Below, in pieces: positions 53,785 through 62,024 of a stretch of 64,000 nucleotides of DNA. Numbering within the stretch: the first letter of the stretch is position 1; every line of letters starts with the position of its first letter. Below the pieces are notes generated by a model. The model did no database searches, had not been told where the DNA came from, and saw nothing but the letters and a program-made list of their open reading frames with translations. Source of the stretch: Geobacter sp. UBA5730 (GTDB lineage Bacteria; Desulfobacterota; Desulfuromonadia; Geobacterales; Pseudopelobacteraceae); assembly GCA_002419465.1 (NCBI GenBank), contig DIGE01000014.1, forward strand, positions 434,001-498,000, written 5' to 3'. The position numbers and the translations under genes were made by a program.

Positions 53785-54253
53785 TTCTTTCCATCAGCAC
53801 CACTGCGTGGGCCGAGATCCCCTCTGCCCTGCCGGTAAACCCCAAGCCCTCTTCAGTAGTGGCCTTGACGTTGATCCGGTCCAACTCCACCCCGCAGACC
53901 CTTGCGACATTCTCCCGCATGGCCTGAATATGCGGAGCCATCTTGGGCTGCTGAGCGATGATGGTGGCATCCAGATTGCCCACCTGATAACCGTGGCGAC
54001 GCACCAGCCCCACCACATGCTCCAGCAGCTTCATGGAGTCAGCACCTTTGAAAGCCGGGTCGGTATCAGGAAAATGCTTGCCGATATCACCCATGGCCAG
54101 CGCCCCCAGCAGGGCATCGGCAATGGCGTGCAGCAGCACGTCGGCATCGGAATGGCCCAAAAGCCCCTTTTCCCAGGGGATATCCACCCCGCCCATGATC
54201 AGCTTGCGGCCTTCAACCAGCCGGTGAACGTCGTAACCGTGTCCTATGCGCAT
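53771..54253 (-). CDS. ispF: 2-C-methyl-D-erythritol 2,4-cyclodiphosphate synthase
   Basis: The 160-residue enzyme begins MRIGHGYDVHRLVEGRKLIMGG, with the metal ligands in DVH and in LLGHSDADVLLHAIADALLGA. It continues FPDTDPAFKGADSM and ends with NVKATTEEGLGFTGRAEGI. It catalyses the cyclisation step of the methylerythritol phosphate route to isoprenoids. It overlaps ttcA by ten bases and is the last gene of the metX operon. Confidence 0.96.
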   Translation of the reverse strand: MRIGHGYDVHRLVEGRKLIMGGVDIPWEKGLLGHSDADVLLHAIADALLGALAMGDIGKHFPDTDPAFKGADSMKLLEHVVGLVRRHGYQVGNLDATIIAQQPKMAPHIQAMRENVARVCGVELDRINVKATTEEGLGFTGRAEGISAHAVVLMERITSP

Positions 54254-55029
54254 TGTTTGTCTTCCTTAACAAGATGTGGGTCCAGCAGGTGCCGAGGCTG
54301 CACATTGCCCAAGGCCGCCAACAGCGAATGCTTGATCTGGGGGATCTCCTGTTCCAGAGTCTTCAGCAGCCGCTTCATCCGCTGGCGCTGCTGGTCCGGG
54401 TCGCCGGCCACGGGACATGAGCAGGAGACTGTAGCGATGCCAGCCTGCCGGATTGCCTCGACAATATCCTCTTCGGCCAGGTAGACCATTGGGCGGATCA
54501 CGGTGATATCGCCATCGTCGCAGACCGTTTTGGGTGCCATCGCCTTGAGGGTGCCGATGAAAAACTGGTTCATCAGCAGGGTCTCAATGAAGTCATCGCG
54601 ATGGTGGCCCAGGGCCAGCAGATTGCAGCCCAGCCGCCGGGCCGCTCCATAGAGCGCTCCCCGTTTCAGGCGGGCACAGAAAGCGCAGTAGGAAGAACCC
54701 GGGCGCAGCTTGGCATTGATCAAGGCCGCATGATCCGTCTGTTCGATAACCAGTGACAGGCCAAGTGGCTCAACAAATCGACGGATGGCATCGGTATTGA
54801 ATCCGGCAAACCCGGCATCCACAGTGACCGGCAGCAGTTCATAGCGGATTGGTGCCCGTTGTTGCAGCTCACGCAGCAGCAGCAGCAGAATCTGGGAATC
54901 CTTGCCGCCGGACAGACCGATACAGACCCGATCACCAGCCTTAATCAATCCAAAATCGGCGATGGCCCGGCCGATTCCGTGGCGCAGCCGCCGCCACAGC
55001 TTGGAATCCATGCCAGCGGGACAGGGCAT
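54244..55029 (-). CDS. ttcA: tRNA 2-thiocytidine(32) synthetase, TtcA-like
   Basis: The 261-residue protein carries the ATP-binding PP-loop SGGKDS (CIGLSGGKDSQILLLLL) and a CxxC pair in SYCAFCARLKRG. Another cysteine pair is in TVSCSCPV, as expected for an Fe-S-dependent TtcA enzyme. GHHRDDFIETLLMNQFF is also typical. It inserts sulfur into cytidine 32 of some tRNAs. An internal ATG at 55011 is a possible alternative start. The gene is three bases after metX. Confidence 0.9.
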   Translation of the reverse strand: MPCPAGMDSKLWRRLRHGIGRAIADFGLIKAGDRVCIGLSGGKDSQILLLLLRELQQRAPIRYELLPVTVDAGFAGFNTDAIRRFVEPLGLSLVIEQTDHAALINAKLRPGSSYCAFCARLKRGALYGAARRLGCNLLALGHHRDDFIETLLMNQFFIGTLKAMAPKTVCDDGDITVIRPMVYLAEEDIVEAIRQAGIATVSCSCPVAGDPDQQRQRMKRLLKTLEQEIPQIKHSLLAALGNVQPRHLLDPHLVKEDKQCA

Positions 55030-55032
55030 CTG

Positions 55033-56139
55033 CTAGCCCTTGGCAACCCGGGCTAGGAATGCCTTGACCAAGGGAGCAAAGGTTTCGTGTTCCAGCAGGA
55101 AGGCATCGTGGCCATAGGCCGAGGGGATCAGATGGTATTCGGCCGACTTGCCCTGTGCCTGCAGGCAGGTGGCCATCTCTTCGGTCTGGTACGGTGGATA
55201 AAGCCAGTCGGAGGTGAAGGCAAAAAACTGCAGTGGGGCGGTCACCTGACTGAAGGCCTCGGCCATCGATTCGTACCCCCAGGCCACGTCATACAGGTCC
55301 AAAGCCTTGGCCAGATAAAGAAAGGCATTGGCGTCAAAACGGTCCACAAAGTTGTGACCGTTATAATTCAGGTAGCGCTCCACCTCGAACTGACCAAAAA
55401 AATCGAACAGGCCGTCCTTGGCCGAATAGCGCCGGCCAAATTTCTGCCACATTGACTCATCGGACAGGAAGGTGATGTGGCCGATGCCCCTGGCCAGGGC
55501 CAGACCGTCCTTGGGGTTGTGCTTGTACTCTCCTTTTTTCCAGCTCGGATCGTTGAAGATGGCCCAGCGGGCTACAGCATTCAACGAGATGGCCTGAGGC
55601 GAGGGGTGGGGTGTGGCAGCCAACACAATTGCCGAGGCTATCCGGTCGGGATACTGGGTGGCCCACTCCAGGGCCTGCATTCCCCCCATGCTGCCGCCGA
55701 CGACGGTCAACAGGCGTTTGACGCCCAAATAGCTGACCAGCAGTTCCTGTGCCCGCACCATGTCACGGACGGTGATCACCGGAAAGGTCAGATTATAGCG
55801 TTTGCCGGTGCGGGGATTGATAGAGGTGGGACCGGTGGAGCCGTAGCAGGAACCGATCACATTGGAACAGATCACAAAATAACGGTCGGTATCCAGCAGG
55901 CGCCCTGGCCCGACAATGGCGTCCCACCAGCCCGGCTTGGTGTCGTCTTCCCGTCGCTTGCCGGCCAGATGGGCATCGCCGGTCCAGGCATGCTCAACCA
56001 GGATGGCGTTGGAACGATCGGAATTCAGGCTGCCGTAGGTTTCATAGACCAGGGTGACCGGCGCCAGGATGCGCCCGCTCTCCAGCCTGACGCCCGCGTC
56101 AAAGGTTATGGCCTGTTCCTGAACGATGCCGACCGACAT
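55033..56139 (-). CDS. metX: Homoserine O-acetyltransferase
   Basis: The 368-residue alpha/beta hydrolase-fold enzyme has HAWTGDAHLAG, GSCYGSTGPTSINP and the nucleophile elbow VVGGSMGGMQALEWA. It also has TSDWLYPP and the catalytic His in SAYGHDAFLLEHE. It makes O-acetylhomoserine (or, in some members, the succinyl ester) for methionine synthesis. Expression is controlled by the SAM-I riboswitch upstream, and the ribosome site lies inside the terminator hairpin. ttcA and ispF follow. Confidence 0.95.
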   Translation of the reverse strand: MSVGIVQEQAITFDAGVRLESGRILAPVTLVYETYGSLNSDRSNAILVEHAWTGDAHLAGKRREDDTKPGWWDAIVGPGRLLDTDRYFVICSNVIGSCYGSTGPTSINPRTGKRYNLTFPVITVRDMVRAQELLVSYLGVKRLLTVVGGSMGGMQALEWATQYPDRIASAIVLAATPHPSPQAISLNAVARWAIFNDPSWKKGEYKHNPKDGLALARGIGHITFLSDESMWQKFGRRYSAKDGLFDFFGQFEVERYLNYNGHNFVDRFDANAFLYLAKALDLYDVAWGYESMAEAFSQVTAPLQFFAFTSDWLYPPYQTEEMATCLQAQGKSAEYHLIPSAYGHDAFLLEHETFAPLVKAFLARVAKG

Positions 56140-56140
56140 A

Positions 56141-56174
56141 CAAAAAGCCCCTGTTCATGATGAGCAGGGGCTTT
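56141..56174 (-). terminator. Riboswitch expression-platform terminator upstream of metX
   Basis: AAAGCCCCTG and CAGGGGCTTT (56174-56165 and 56153-56144 on the minus strand) form a ten-base stem with a T5 tail two bases before the metX ATG. The AGGGG ribosome-binding site is part of the 3' arm, so the hairpin can block both transcription and translation. Confidence 0.85.
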
Positions 56175-56198
56175 GGGTTATACACGCCGAAAACCTCG

Positions 56199-56297
56199 CT
56201 CATCTTCGCCTTGCGGCAGGATTTAGCACCTGACGTTCCTACCGGAACCGGTTGCTGTGGCTTCGCAGGGCCTTGTCCCTCCACCACTCTCGATAAG
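56199..56297 (-). promoter_or_regulatory. SAM-I (S-box) riboswitch aptamer
   Basis: The minus strand from 56297 reads CTTATCGAGAGTGGTGGAGG and then GGCCC, followed by GCAACCGG, GGTGCTAAATCCTGCCG and GATGAG at 56204-56199. These are the conserved S-box blocks in order: P1, the GA-rich internal loop with GGAGGGA, the GCAACC segment and the GGTGCTAAATCC motif. CTTATC and GATGAG can pair as P1. Binding of S-adenosylmethionine should favour the terminator just before metX. Confidence 0.9.
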
Positions 56298-56312
56298 CAG
56301 ATTGTAAGCAGA

Positions 56313-56341
56313 ACAGTACGGTAAGCCGGTGGGCTTGTCAA
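56313..56341 (-). promoter_or_regulatory. Promoter of the metX operon
   Basis: TTGACA (56341-56336), a perfect -35, and TACTGT (56318-56313), a weak -10, are 17 bases apart on the minus strand. The predicted start near 56306 is immediately before the S-box aptamer. Confidence 0.6.
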
Positions 56342-56450
56342 TCAAATATCCGGCACGAAACGCCCGGAGAACAATCTGGAAATACGCAGCGTCATCTGGT
56401 ATAGATAACCAGTTAGGTAACCATGCTACCATCCAATGCAAGGAGGCAAC

Positions 56451-57305
56451 ATGAAACGGCTGGTACTGATCCTGGGCCTTGCCCTGCTGCCGCTGATCAA
56501 CGGCTGTGCCCGCAACCATTTCAATGTCCCGCAGGACAACGTTGTCGACCAGGTAAAAACCCTGGGACTGGTGCCGATCATCGTGGACGCTGACTCGGAT
56601 ATCAGGCATCCCCAACGCGACGAGTTGATCGCCCTGGCGACCGCCCAAAACCGGCTGCACGAGCGGGATTTGCTGCGGCTGCTCAAAAACACCAACAGCT
56701 TCTATACCGTGACCATGTTGGATGCCGACCCCAATGCGCTGTTCAGGGAGTTGTTGTCCCGGCGTGAACGGCGTGATGATGCAGCCATCCAGTACAACAA
56801 GTACTTTTTCAAAACCGAAGCCCTGACCAGTCTGGTCAGTAAAAACAACCTGGACGCCGTCATGCTGGTGGTGGTGAGTGGCATCACCCGCCCGGAGAAA
56901 ATTTCCTCCTCCAACCTGCTGGATTCCCTGGAGACCGACTACAACTACCTGATCATGACCGCCCAAATCCTGGATCGCAAAGGGAATATCATCTGGGAGT
57001 ACCCCAACTTCCGGACCCGCTTCCTGTCCTACACTCCGGTATTGAACCTGCAATATCCGGATTTTGACGAGGCCAGGGCCAACATGAGTCCGAAGATTCA
57101 GGTCAAGTTCAAGGCCCTGGAAGGGATCAAGCGGGCACTGGACGAACGACGCCGGGACTTGCTGTTGCGCGAGACCAGCGAGGTTGATCTCTACATGACC
57201 CAATTCGAGGCGATGACCTCGCTGCTTGAGATTGATCGGGATCGCAAGCCGGCACCGGTAGCTGAAAAATCACAGCAGGAACCAGCCAAGGGACCGAAAC
57301 CATGA
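56451..57305 (+). CDS. Lipoprotein of unknown function
   Basis: The ATG at 56451 has AAGGAGG upstream and gives 284 residues. A lipoprotein signal with lipobox LINGC (GLALLPLINGCARN) is clear, so the protein is membrane-anchored on the periplasmic side. The rest mixes strands and helices (LVPIIVDADSDIRHPQRDELIALA, AVMLVVVSGITRPE, IIWEYPNFRTRFLSY) and ends in a Lys/Pro-rich tail. No domain is recognised. It overlaps the OsmC-like gene by four bases. Confidence 0.8.
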   Translation: MKRLVLILGLALLPLINGCARNHFNVPQDNVVDQVKTLGLVPIIVDADSDIRHPQRDELIALATAQNRLHERDLLRLLKNTNSFYTVTMLDADPNALFRELLSRRERRDDAAIQYNKYFFKTEALTSLVSKNNLDAVMLVVVSGITRPEKISSSNLLDSLETDYNYLIMTAQILDRKGNIIWEYPNFRTRFLSYTPVLNLQYPDFDEARANMSPKIQVKFKALEGIKRALDERRRDLLLRETSEVDLYMTQFEAMTSLLEIDRDRKPAPVAEKSQQEPAKGPKP

Positions 57306-57709
57306 AAATCGAAATTTCGCTTGGCGCCAACAAACAGGTAACCGCCCATTACCCTGACGACCTTGTGCTGCAGACCGATCAAGCCATCGAGGATGGCGGC
57401 GACGGCTCGGCACCGTCCCCGTTTGCCTGTTTCCTAGGGGCCATCGGCACCTGCGCCGGGGTCTATGTGCTGGAATTCTGCAGGGCGCGGCGTATCCCGA
57501 CCGATGGTGTTTCGCTCACCCAGCAGGCGATATTCGAGACCGATGAGCTGGGCAAGCGCCGTCTGGCACAGGTGGCGCTGACCGTTCATCTGCCCGCCGA
57601 ATTTCCCGAAAAGTACCGGGGGGCCGTTGTCAAGGCTGCCGGACTCTGCTCGGTAAAAAAAGCCCTCATGCATCCACCCGAATTTACCCTGGATTATCAG
57701 GTAGCGTGA
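57302..57709 (+). CDS. OsmC-family protein
   Basis: The 135-residue protein has OsmC features: an N-terminal strand region, GGDGSAPSPFACFLGAIGTCAGVYVLEFC containing the conserved redox-active type Cys, and a second Cys in VKAAGLCSVKKALMHPP. Members of this fold reduce organic hydroperoxides or bind small molecules. The YhfA-type subgroup, which this resembles, is of uncertain role. The ATG overlaps the lipoprotein stop and the end overlaps the ftsK start. Confidence 0.87.
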   Translation: MKIEISLGANKQVTAHYPDDLVLQTDQAIEDGGDGSAPSPFACFLGAIGTCAGVYVLEFCRARRIPTDGVSLTQQAIFETDELGKRRLAQVALTVHLPAEFPEKYRGAVVKAAGLCSVKKALMHPPEFTLDYQVA

Positions 57710-60054
57710 CCAGACCCGTGGATGACGCCCGCAAGGAAAAATTGATCAAGGAATTACAGGGGATGGGTTTCGCTGCCTTGGGAATTTTCATTCTGCTGTC
57801 GTTTCTGACCTTCAGCGCTGCCGATCAATCACTGAACAGCTGGTCAACCGAGGTGGGGGTACACAACCTGGGGGGCCGGCTGGGAGCACAGGTGGCGGCC
57901 CTGTTCTTCATGCTGTTCGGCCTGGCGGCTTATCTGCTGCCAGGGGCCTTGCTGTTTCTGGCTTCAAACCTGTTGCGGTTCAAGGAATTACGGCTGCGCG
58001 CTTACAAACTGGCCGCCTTCTGCGGTCTTTTGTTCTCTCTGGCAGCCCTGTTCGCCTTCAACCTCGAATCAACCGTGCTGTTTGGCCAGCAGGTCCAGAC
58101 CGGTGGAGCAATTGGTGCCCTGACGGTCCGCTTCCTGCGCACTGCCGCCGGCACCACCGGGGCGTTGCTGGTGTTGCTGCCGCTGCTGGCAGCCTCGATC
58201 ATGGTGCTTTGCCGCTTCTCCTTTGTGCTGTTCGCCGGCTGGTGGCTGGAAACCATGCGGCAGAAGTGGGCAGCCTGGCGGGAACGCCAATCCTATCGCA
58301 AGGAAGGGCAGGAACGGGATAAGGCCTTGGCCACCGGCAAGCCGCTACCGAGCAGCGGCCCGGTCATCAAGCCGATGGCACCGCCGCCAGCCCCGCCCAA
58401 GCCCAACTTCTTCAAAAAGGAGAAAAAGAAGGAAGCCGCCAAGGACAAGCCGATCCAGGAGACCTTCGATTTCATCACCGACGAAGAGGGATTCCACATG
58501 CCGCCCCTGTCGCTGCTGGACCAGCCACCGGCCACTGACCGCCGGATCGACAAGGAAGCCCTGGCGGTCAACGCCCGGCTGCTGGAAAAGAAACTGCTGG
58601 ATTTCGGTATTGATGGCGAAGTGGTGGAGATCTGCCCCGGTCCGGTCATCACCATGTATGAATTTGCTCCGGCCCCCGGCATTAAAATCAGCAAAATCGC
58701 CGGATTGGCAGATGATCTCACCATGGCGCTGCAGGCCCTCTCGATCCGGATTGTAGCCCCGATCCCCGGCAAGGGCGTGGTGGGGATCGAGGTTCCCAAC
58801 CGTGAGCGGGAGACCGTGTACCTGCGGGAGATCTTTACCTGCGAGGATTTTCTGCAAAGCCGCATGAAATTGCCTTTAGCCCTCGGCAAGGATATCGCCG
58901 GCCTGCCTGCCCTGACCGACCTGGCCAAGGCTCCCCACCTGCTGGTGGCCGGCTCCACCGGTTCCGGCAAGTCGGTTTCGGTGAACACCATGATCCTCTC
59001 GCTCCTGTTCACCGCCACCCCACGGGACGTACGCTTCATCATGGTCGACCCGAAAATGCTTGAGTTCTCAATGTACGAGGGCATCCCCCATCTGCTGCTG
59101 CCAGTGGTGACCGACCCCAAAAAAGCCTCGCTGGCTCTCAAATGGGCCGTGGTTGAAATGGAACGGCGTTATCGGCTGATCGCCGACAAAGGCGTGCGTA
59201 ACATCGACTCCTACAACCGCAAGCTGGCGGCCGAGAATGAAGCACAGGGTGCTCTGCTCATCTCTGATGATGAAATCATCGAGGAACTGGAAGAGGTGCT
59301 GGAGGGTGAGGACACGGCCGTGCTGGACGAGCCGCTGCCGTTCGTCCAGGATGATCGTGAGGTGCTGGAGCATAACCATCTGCCCTACATCGTCGTCATT
59401 GTGGACGAGTTGGCCGACCTGATGATGGTGGCCGGCCGCGAGGTGGAGGAACATATTGCCCGCCTGGCCCAGAAAGCCCGTGCCGCCGGTATCCACCTGA
59501 TCCTGGCCACCCAGCGTCCCTCGGTGGATGTGATCACCGGCCTGATCAAGGCCAACCTTCCGTCGCGCATCTCCTTCCAGGTCTCATCCAAGGTTGATTC
59601 GCGCACCATCCTGGATTGCAATGGGGCTGAAAGTCTGTTGGGCATGGGGGATATGCTCTACCTGCCGCCCGGAACGTCACGGCTGCAACGGGTTCATGGC
59701 GCCTTTGTCTCCGATGCCGAGGTACAGCGGGTGGTGGACTTCCTGAAAAAGCAGGCCAAGCCGGTCTACGAAAAATCTATTCTGGAGATGAAAGACAACG
59801 CCGACCGGGACGACCTGGGGGATGAGGAACTTGACGACCGCTGGGAGGATGCGCTGCGTCTGGTGGCCGACACCAAGCAGGCCAGCATCTCGATGGTGCA
59901 ACGCCGGCTGCGGATCGGCTACAACCGGGCTGCCCGCATCATCGAAATGATGGAACGGGAGGGGATGGTTGCTCCGGGGGACGGCACCAGCAAGCCCCGC
60001 GAGGTCTTTCTGGAGAACATCAACGTCTATCTGAATTCGCCACTGTCGAAGTAG
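57706..60054 (+). CDS. ftsK: DNA translocase FtsK
   Basis: GTG start overlapping the OsmC stop; 782 residues. Four membrane helices lie in the first 180 residues (ALGIFILLSFLTFSAADQS, VAALFFMLFGLAAYLLPGALLFL and others). A Lys/Pro-rich linker follows, then the motor with Walker A VAGSTGSGKSVSVNTM, YIVVIVDELADLMM (Walker B) and LATQRPSVDVITGLIKANLPSRI. The C-terminal gamma winged helix (VQRRLRIGYNRAARIIEMMEREGMV) reads orienting DNA sequences. It moves chromosome ends across the division septum. It is co-transcribed with the amidase gene. Confidence 0.95.
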   Translation: MTRPVDDARKEKLIKELQGMGFAALGIFILLSFLTFSAADQSLNSWSTEVGVHNLGGRLGAQVAALFFMLFGLAAYLLPGALLFLASNLLRFKELRLRAYKLAAFCGLLFSLAALFAFNLESTVLFGQQVQTGGAIGALTVRFLRTAAGTTGALLVLLPLLAASIMVLCRFSFVLFAGWWLETMRQKWAAWRERQSYRKEGQERDKALATGKPLPSSGPVIKPMAPPPAPPKPNFFKKEKKKEAAKDKPIQETFDFITDEEGFHMPPLSLLDQPPATDRRIDKEALAVNARLLEKKLLDFGIDGEVVEICPGPVITMYEFAPAPGIKISKIAGLADDLTMALQALSIRIVAPIPGKGVVGIEVPNRERETVYLREIFTCEDFLQSRMKLPLALGKDIAGLPALTDLAKAPHLLVAGSTGSGKSVSVNTMILSLLFTATPRDVRFIMVDPKMLEFSMYEGIPHLLLPVVTDPKKASLALKWAVVEMERRYRLIADKGVRNIDSYNRKLAAENEAQGALLISDDEIIEELEEVLEGEDTAVLDEPLPFVQDDREVLEHNHLPYIVVIVDELADLMMVAGREVEEHIARLAQKARAAGIHLILATQRPSVDVITGLIKANLPSRISFQVSSKVDSRTILDCNGAESLLGMGDMLYLPPGTSRLQRVHGAFVSDAEVQRVVDFLKKQAKPVYEKSILEMKDNADRDDLGDEELDDRWEDALRLVADTKQASISMVQRRLRIGYNRAARIIEMMEREGMVAPGDGTSKPREVFLENINVYLNSPLSK

Positions 60055-60063
60055 GAGTTATTG

Positions 60064-60843
60064 ATGGATACTATCAGCGCCGCCGCCATCCAGTTTACTG
60101 TCCAGCAGGGAGAACTTGACGCCAATCTGGCCTATGTACGAGATGCCCTGACGCGGGTTGCCGATCGGGGGGCCTCGTTGGTGGTGCTGCCGGAGATGTG
60201 GTCAACCGGCTTTGCCTACAAGACCTTGGGGGAACTGGCTCAGCAGACCGAAGCGGTTGTGGCCGAGCTGAAAGAGCTGTCGGCCCGTCACGGACTGGTG
60301 ATCATCGGCAGCCAGCCGGAACCGGCCGGCGATGGGCGGGTTTACAACACCGCCCATCTGATCGACAATGGCAACGTGGTTGCCAGCTACCGCAAGTTGC
60401 ACCTGTTTTCACTGCTGGGTGAAGACCGGGCCTTCAAGGGGGGCGATGGCTGGTGCCTGGCCGATACCTCACTGGGCAAGATCGGCATAATTATCTGTTA
60501 TGACCTGCGTTTCCCCGAGCTTTCCCGCCGTCTGGCCCTGGAAGGAGCCCGTGTGATCTGCGTGCCGGCCCAGTGGCCCAAGCCCCGCCAGGAACACTGG
60601 CGCACCCTGCTGCGAGCACGGGCCATTGAGAATCAACTCTATATGGTAGCGGCCAATACCTGCGGCATGGTCGGCAAACTGGATTTTTTTGGCATGAGCA
60701 TGGTGATTGACCCCCAGGGCGAGGTGCTGGCCGATGCCGGTGAGCAACAGGGTGAGATCGTGGCACCCTTGTCCTGGGAAACCATGGATGCCTGGCGGGC
60801 CCAAATCCCCTGTTTCAACGACCGAAAAGCCGAACTTTATTGA
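60064..60843 (+). CDS. Nitrilase-family carbon-nitrogen hydrolase (omega-amidase-like)
   Basis: The ATG at 60064 has AGGAG six bases upstream and gives 259 residues. The Glu-Lys-Cys catalytic triad is visible: Glu in VVLPEMWSTGF, Lys in YRKLHLFSLLGED, and Cys in IGIIICYDLRFPELSR. ANTCGMVGKLDFFGMSMVIDP is also typical of the omega-amidase/YafV subgroup that hydrolyses keto-acid amides. The substrate is inferred. It ends the ftsK transcript, before a terminator. Confidence 0.9.
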   Translation: MDTISAAAIQFTVQQGELDANLAYVRDALTRVADRGASLVVLPEMWSTGFAYKTLGELAQQTEAVVAELKELSARHGLVIIGSQPEPAGDGRVYNTAHLIDNGNVVASYRKLHLFSLLGEDRAFKGGDGWCLADTSLGKIGIIICYDLRFPELSRRLALEGARVICVPAQWPKPRQEHWRTLLRARAIENQLYMVAANTCGMVGKLDFFGMSMVIDPQGEVLADAGEQQGEIVAPLSWETMDAWRAQIPCFNDRKAELY

Positions 60844-60853
60844 AAGCCTTGAC

Positions 60854-60880
60854 GCCCCGGCATGACGGGGCTACTCTTTT
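60854..60880 (+). terminator. Terminator between the ftsK-amidase and tol operons
   Basis: GCCCCG (60854-60859) and CGGGGC (60866-60871) form a six-base stem with a GCATGA loop. TACTCTTTT follows. It sits 37 bases before the tolQ start. Confidence 0.7.
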
Positions 60881-60916
60881 AAACCTGTCTACTTTGCACC
60901 TATCCGGAGGTCTGTT

Positions 60917-61597
60917 GTGGAAAACATGTTGAGCCTGGCCGGCATCGGCCCCGTTGTACTGGGGGTCTTTATCATCCTGATCTTCTTTTCGGTGGTCTCC
61001 TGGGCCATCATCATCTTCAAGCTGATCCAGATCCATAAAGCCAACAGCGAATCGGTCCGTTTCATGGATTTTTTCTGGAAGACCAAACGCTTCGACACCA
61101 TCGCCGCTCAGGCTGACCGCTTTTCCAGTTCACCGCTGGTGATGTTGTTTAACGAGGGCTACAGCGAACTCAAACAGTTGATGGATGCCGAAGGCAAGCA
61201 GGACCAGGCCGGGGTCAGCACCGATCTGGGCGGCGTGGCCAACGTCTCCCGCGCCATGCGCCGGGCCACCAACCAGGAAGTCAACCGGCTGGAGAAATAC
61301 ACTACCTTCCTGGCCACTACCGGATCGGCCTCACCATTCATCGGTTTGTTTGGTACGGTCTGGGGGATTATGGTGGCCTTCGAGGGAATCGGCCGGACCG
61401 GATCGGCCTCTCTGGCGGTTGTCGCCCCTGGCATTTCCGAGGCGCTGCGTGCCACTGCCATCGGCCTGATAGCCGCTATCCCGGCGGTGATGGCCTACAA
61501 CCATTTCCAACACAAAATCCGGGTACTGGTGAAGGAAATGGACAGTTTTTCCACCGAATTCCTGAACATCGTCCAGCGCAACATCGCCGGGAAGTAG
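60917..61597 (+). CDS. tolQ: TolQ, proton-channel subunit of the Tol-Pal system
   Basis: GTG start at 60917 with GGAGG upstream; 226 residues. It has three membrane helices: near the start (GPVVLGVFIILIFFSVVSWAIIIF), at FIGLFGTVWGIMVAFEGI, and near ALRATAIGLIAAIPAVMAYN. The arrangement is that of TolQ/ExbB/MotA channels that use the proton-motive force. It works with TolR and TolA to hold the outer membrane during division. Confidence 0.92.
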   Translation: MENMLSLAGIGPVVLGVFIILIFFSVVSWAIIIFKLIQIHKANSESVRFMDFFWKTKRFDTIAAQADRFSSSPLVMLFNEGYSELKQLMDAEGKQDQAGVSTDLGGVANVSRAMRRATNQEVNRLEKYTTFLATTGSASPFIGLFGTVWGIMVAFEGIGRTGSASLAVVAPGISEALRATAIGLIAAIPAVMAYNHFQHKIRVLVKEMDSFSTEFLNIVQRNIAGK

Positions 61598-61606
61598 GGG
61601 GGGGCC

Positions 61607-62020
61607 ATGGCTATGAGTGGTGGCGATGACGAACGGGGCATGATGGCGCAAATCAACGTCACTCCGTTGGTGGACGTGATGCTGGTGCTGCTGGTGATTT
61701 TCATGGTGACCGCACCGATGATGCAGCAGGGTGTGCAGGTCAATCTGCCCAAGGCTGACACCAAAGGGATGAACGCCCAGGAGGATACGGTGATTGTCGC
61801 GGTGGACAAATCCGGCCGCACCTTTATCAACAAGGATGAGGTGCCGGCCGGCGACCTGCGTCGGCGTCTGACCGAACTGTTCGCCACCCGCACCAAGAAA
61901 GAGGTTTTTCTCAAGGCTGACGCTGGTGTGCCCTATGGCGAGGTGGTGCGGGCCATGGCCGACATCAAGGGAGCCGGCATCGAACGGCTGGGCATGGTAA
62001 CGGAGCCGGAGCAGAAGTAA
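61607..62020 (+). CDS. tolR: TolR, Tol-Pal inner-membrane subunit
   Basis: The 137-residue protein has one N-terminal membrane helix containing the proton-carrying Asp (QINVTPLVDVMLVLLVIFMV). A periplasmic domain follows (VQVNLPKADTKG, EDTVIVAVDKSGRTFINKDEV and VFLKADAGVPYGEVVRAMADIKGAG), the ExbD/TolR pattern. It begins nine bases after tolQ and sits five bases before tolA. Confidence 0.94.
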   Translation: MAMSGGDDERGMMAQINVTPLVDVMLVLLVIFMVTAPMMQQGVQVNLPKADTKGMNAQEDTVIVAVDKSGRTFINKDEVPAGDLRRRLTELFATRTKKEVFLKADAGVPYGEVVRAMADIKGAGIERLGMVTEPEQK

Positions 62021-62024
62021 TTGT

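Noticed and set aside
56223..57203. Large minus-strand frame across the lipoprotein gene and riboswitch
   Set aside because: It overlaps the S-box and the lipoprotein, which has its own signal, lipobox and ribosome site; the antisense product has no domain.
60849..60878. TTGACG-17-TACTCT as a tolQ promoter
   Set aside because: The spacer is the terminator hairpin itself and the -10 is poor; likely coincidence. The tol promoter was not identified.
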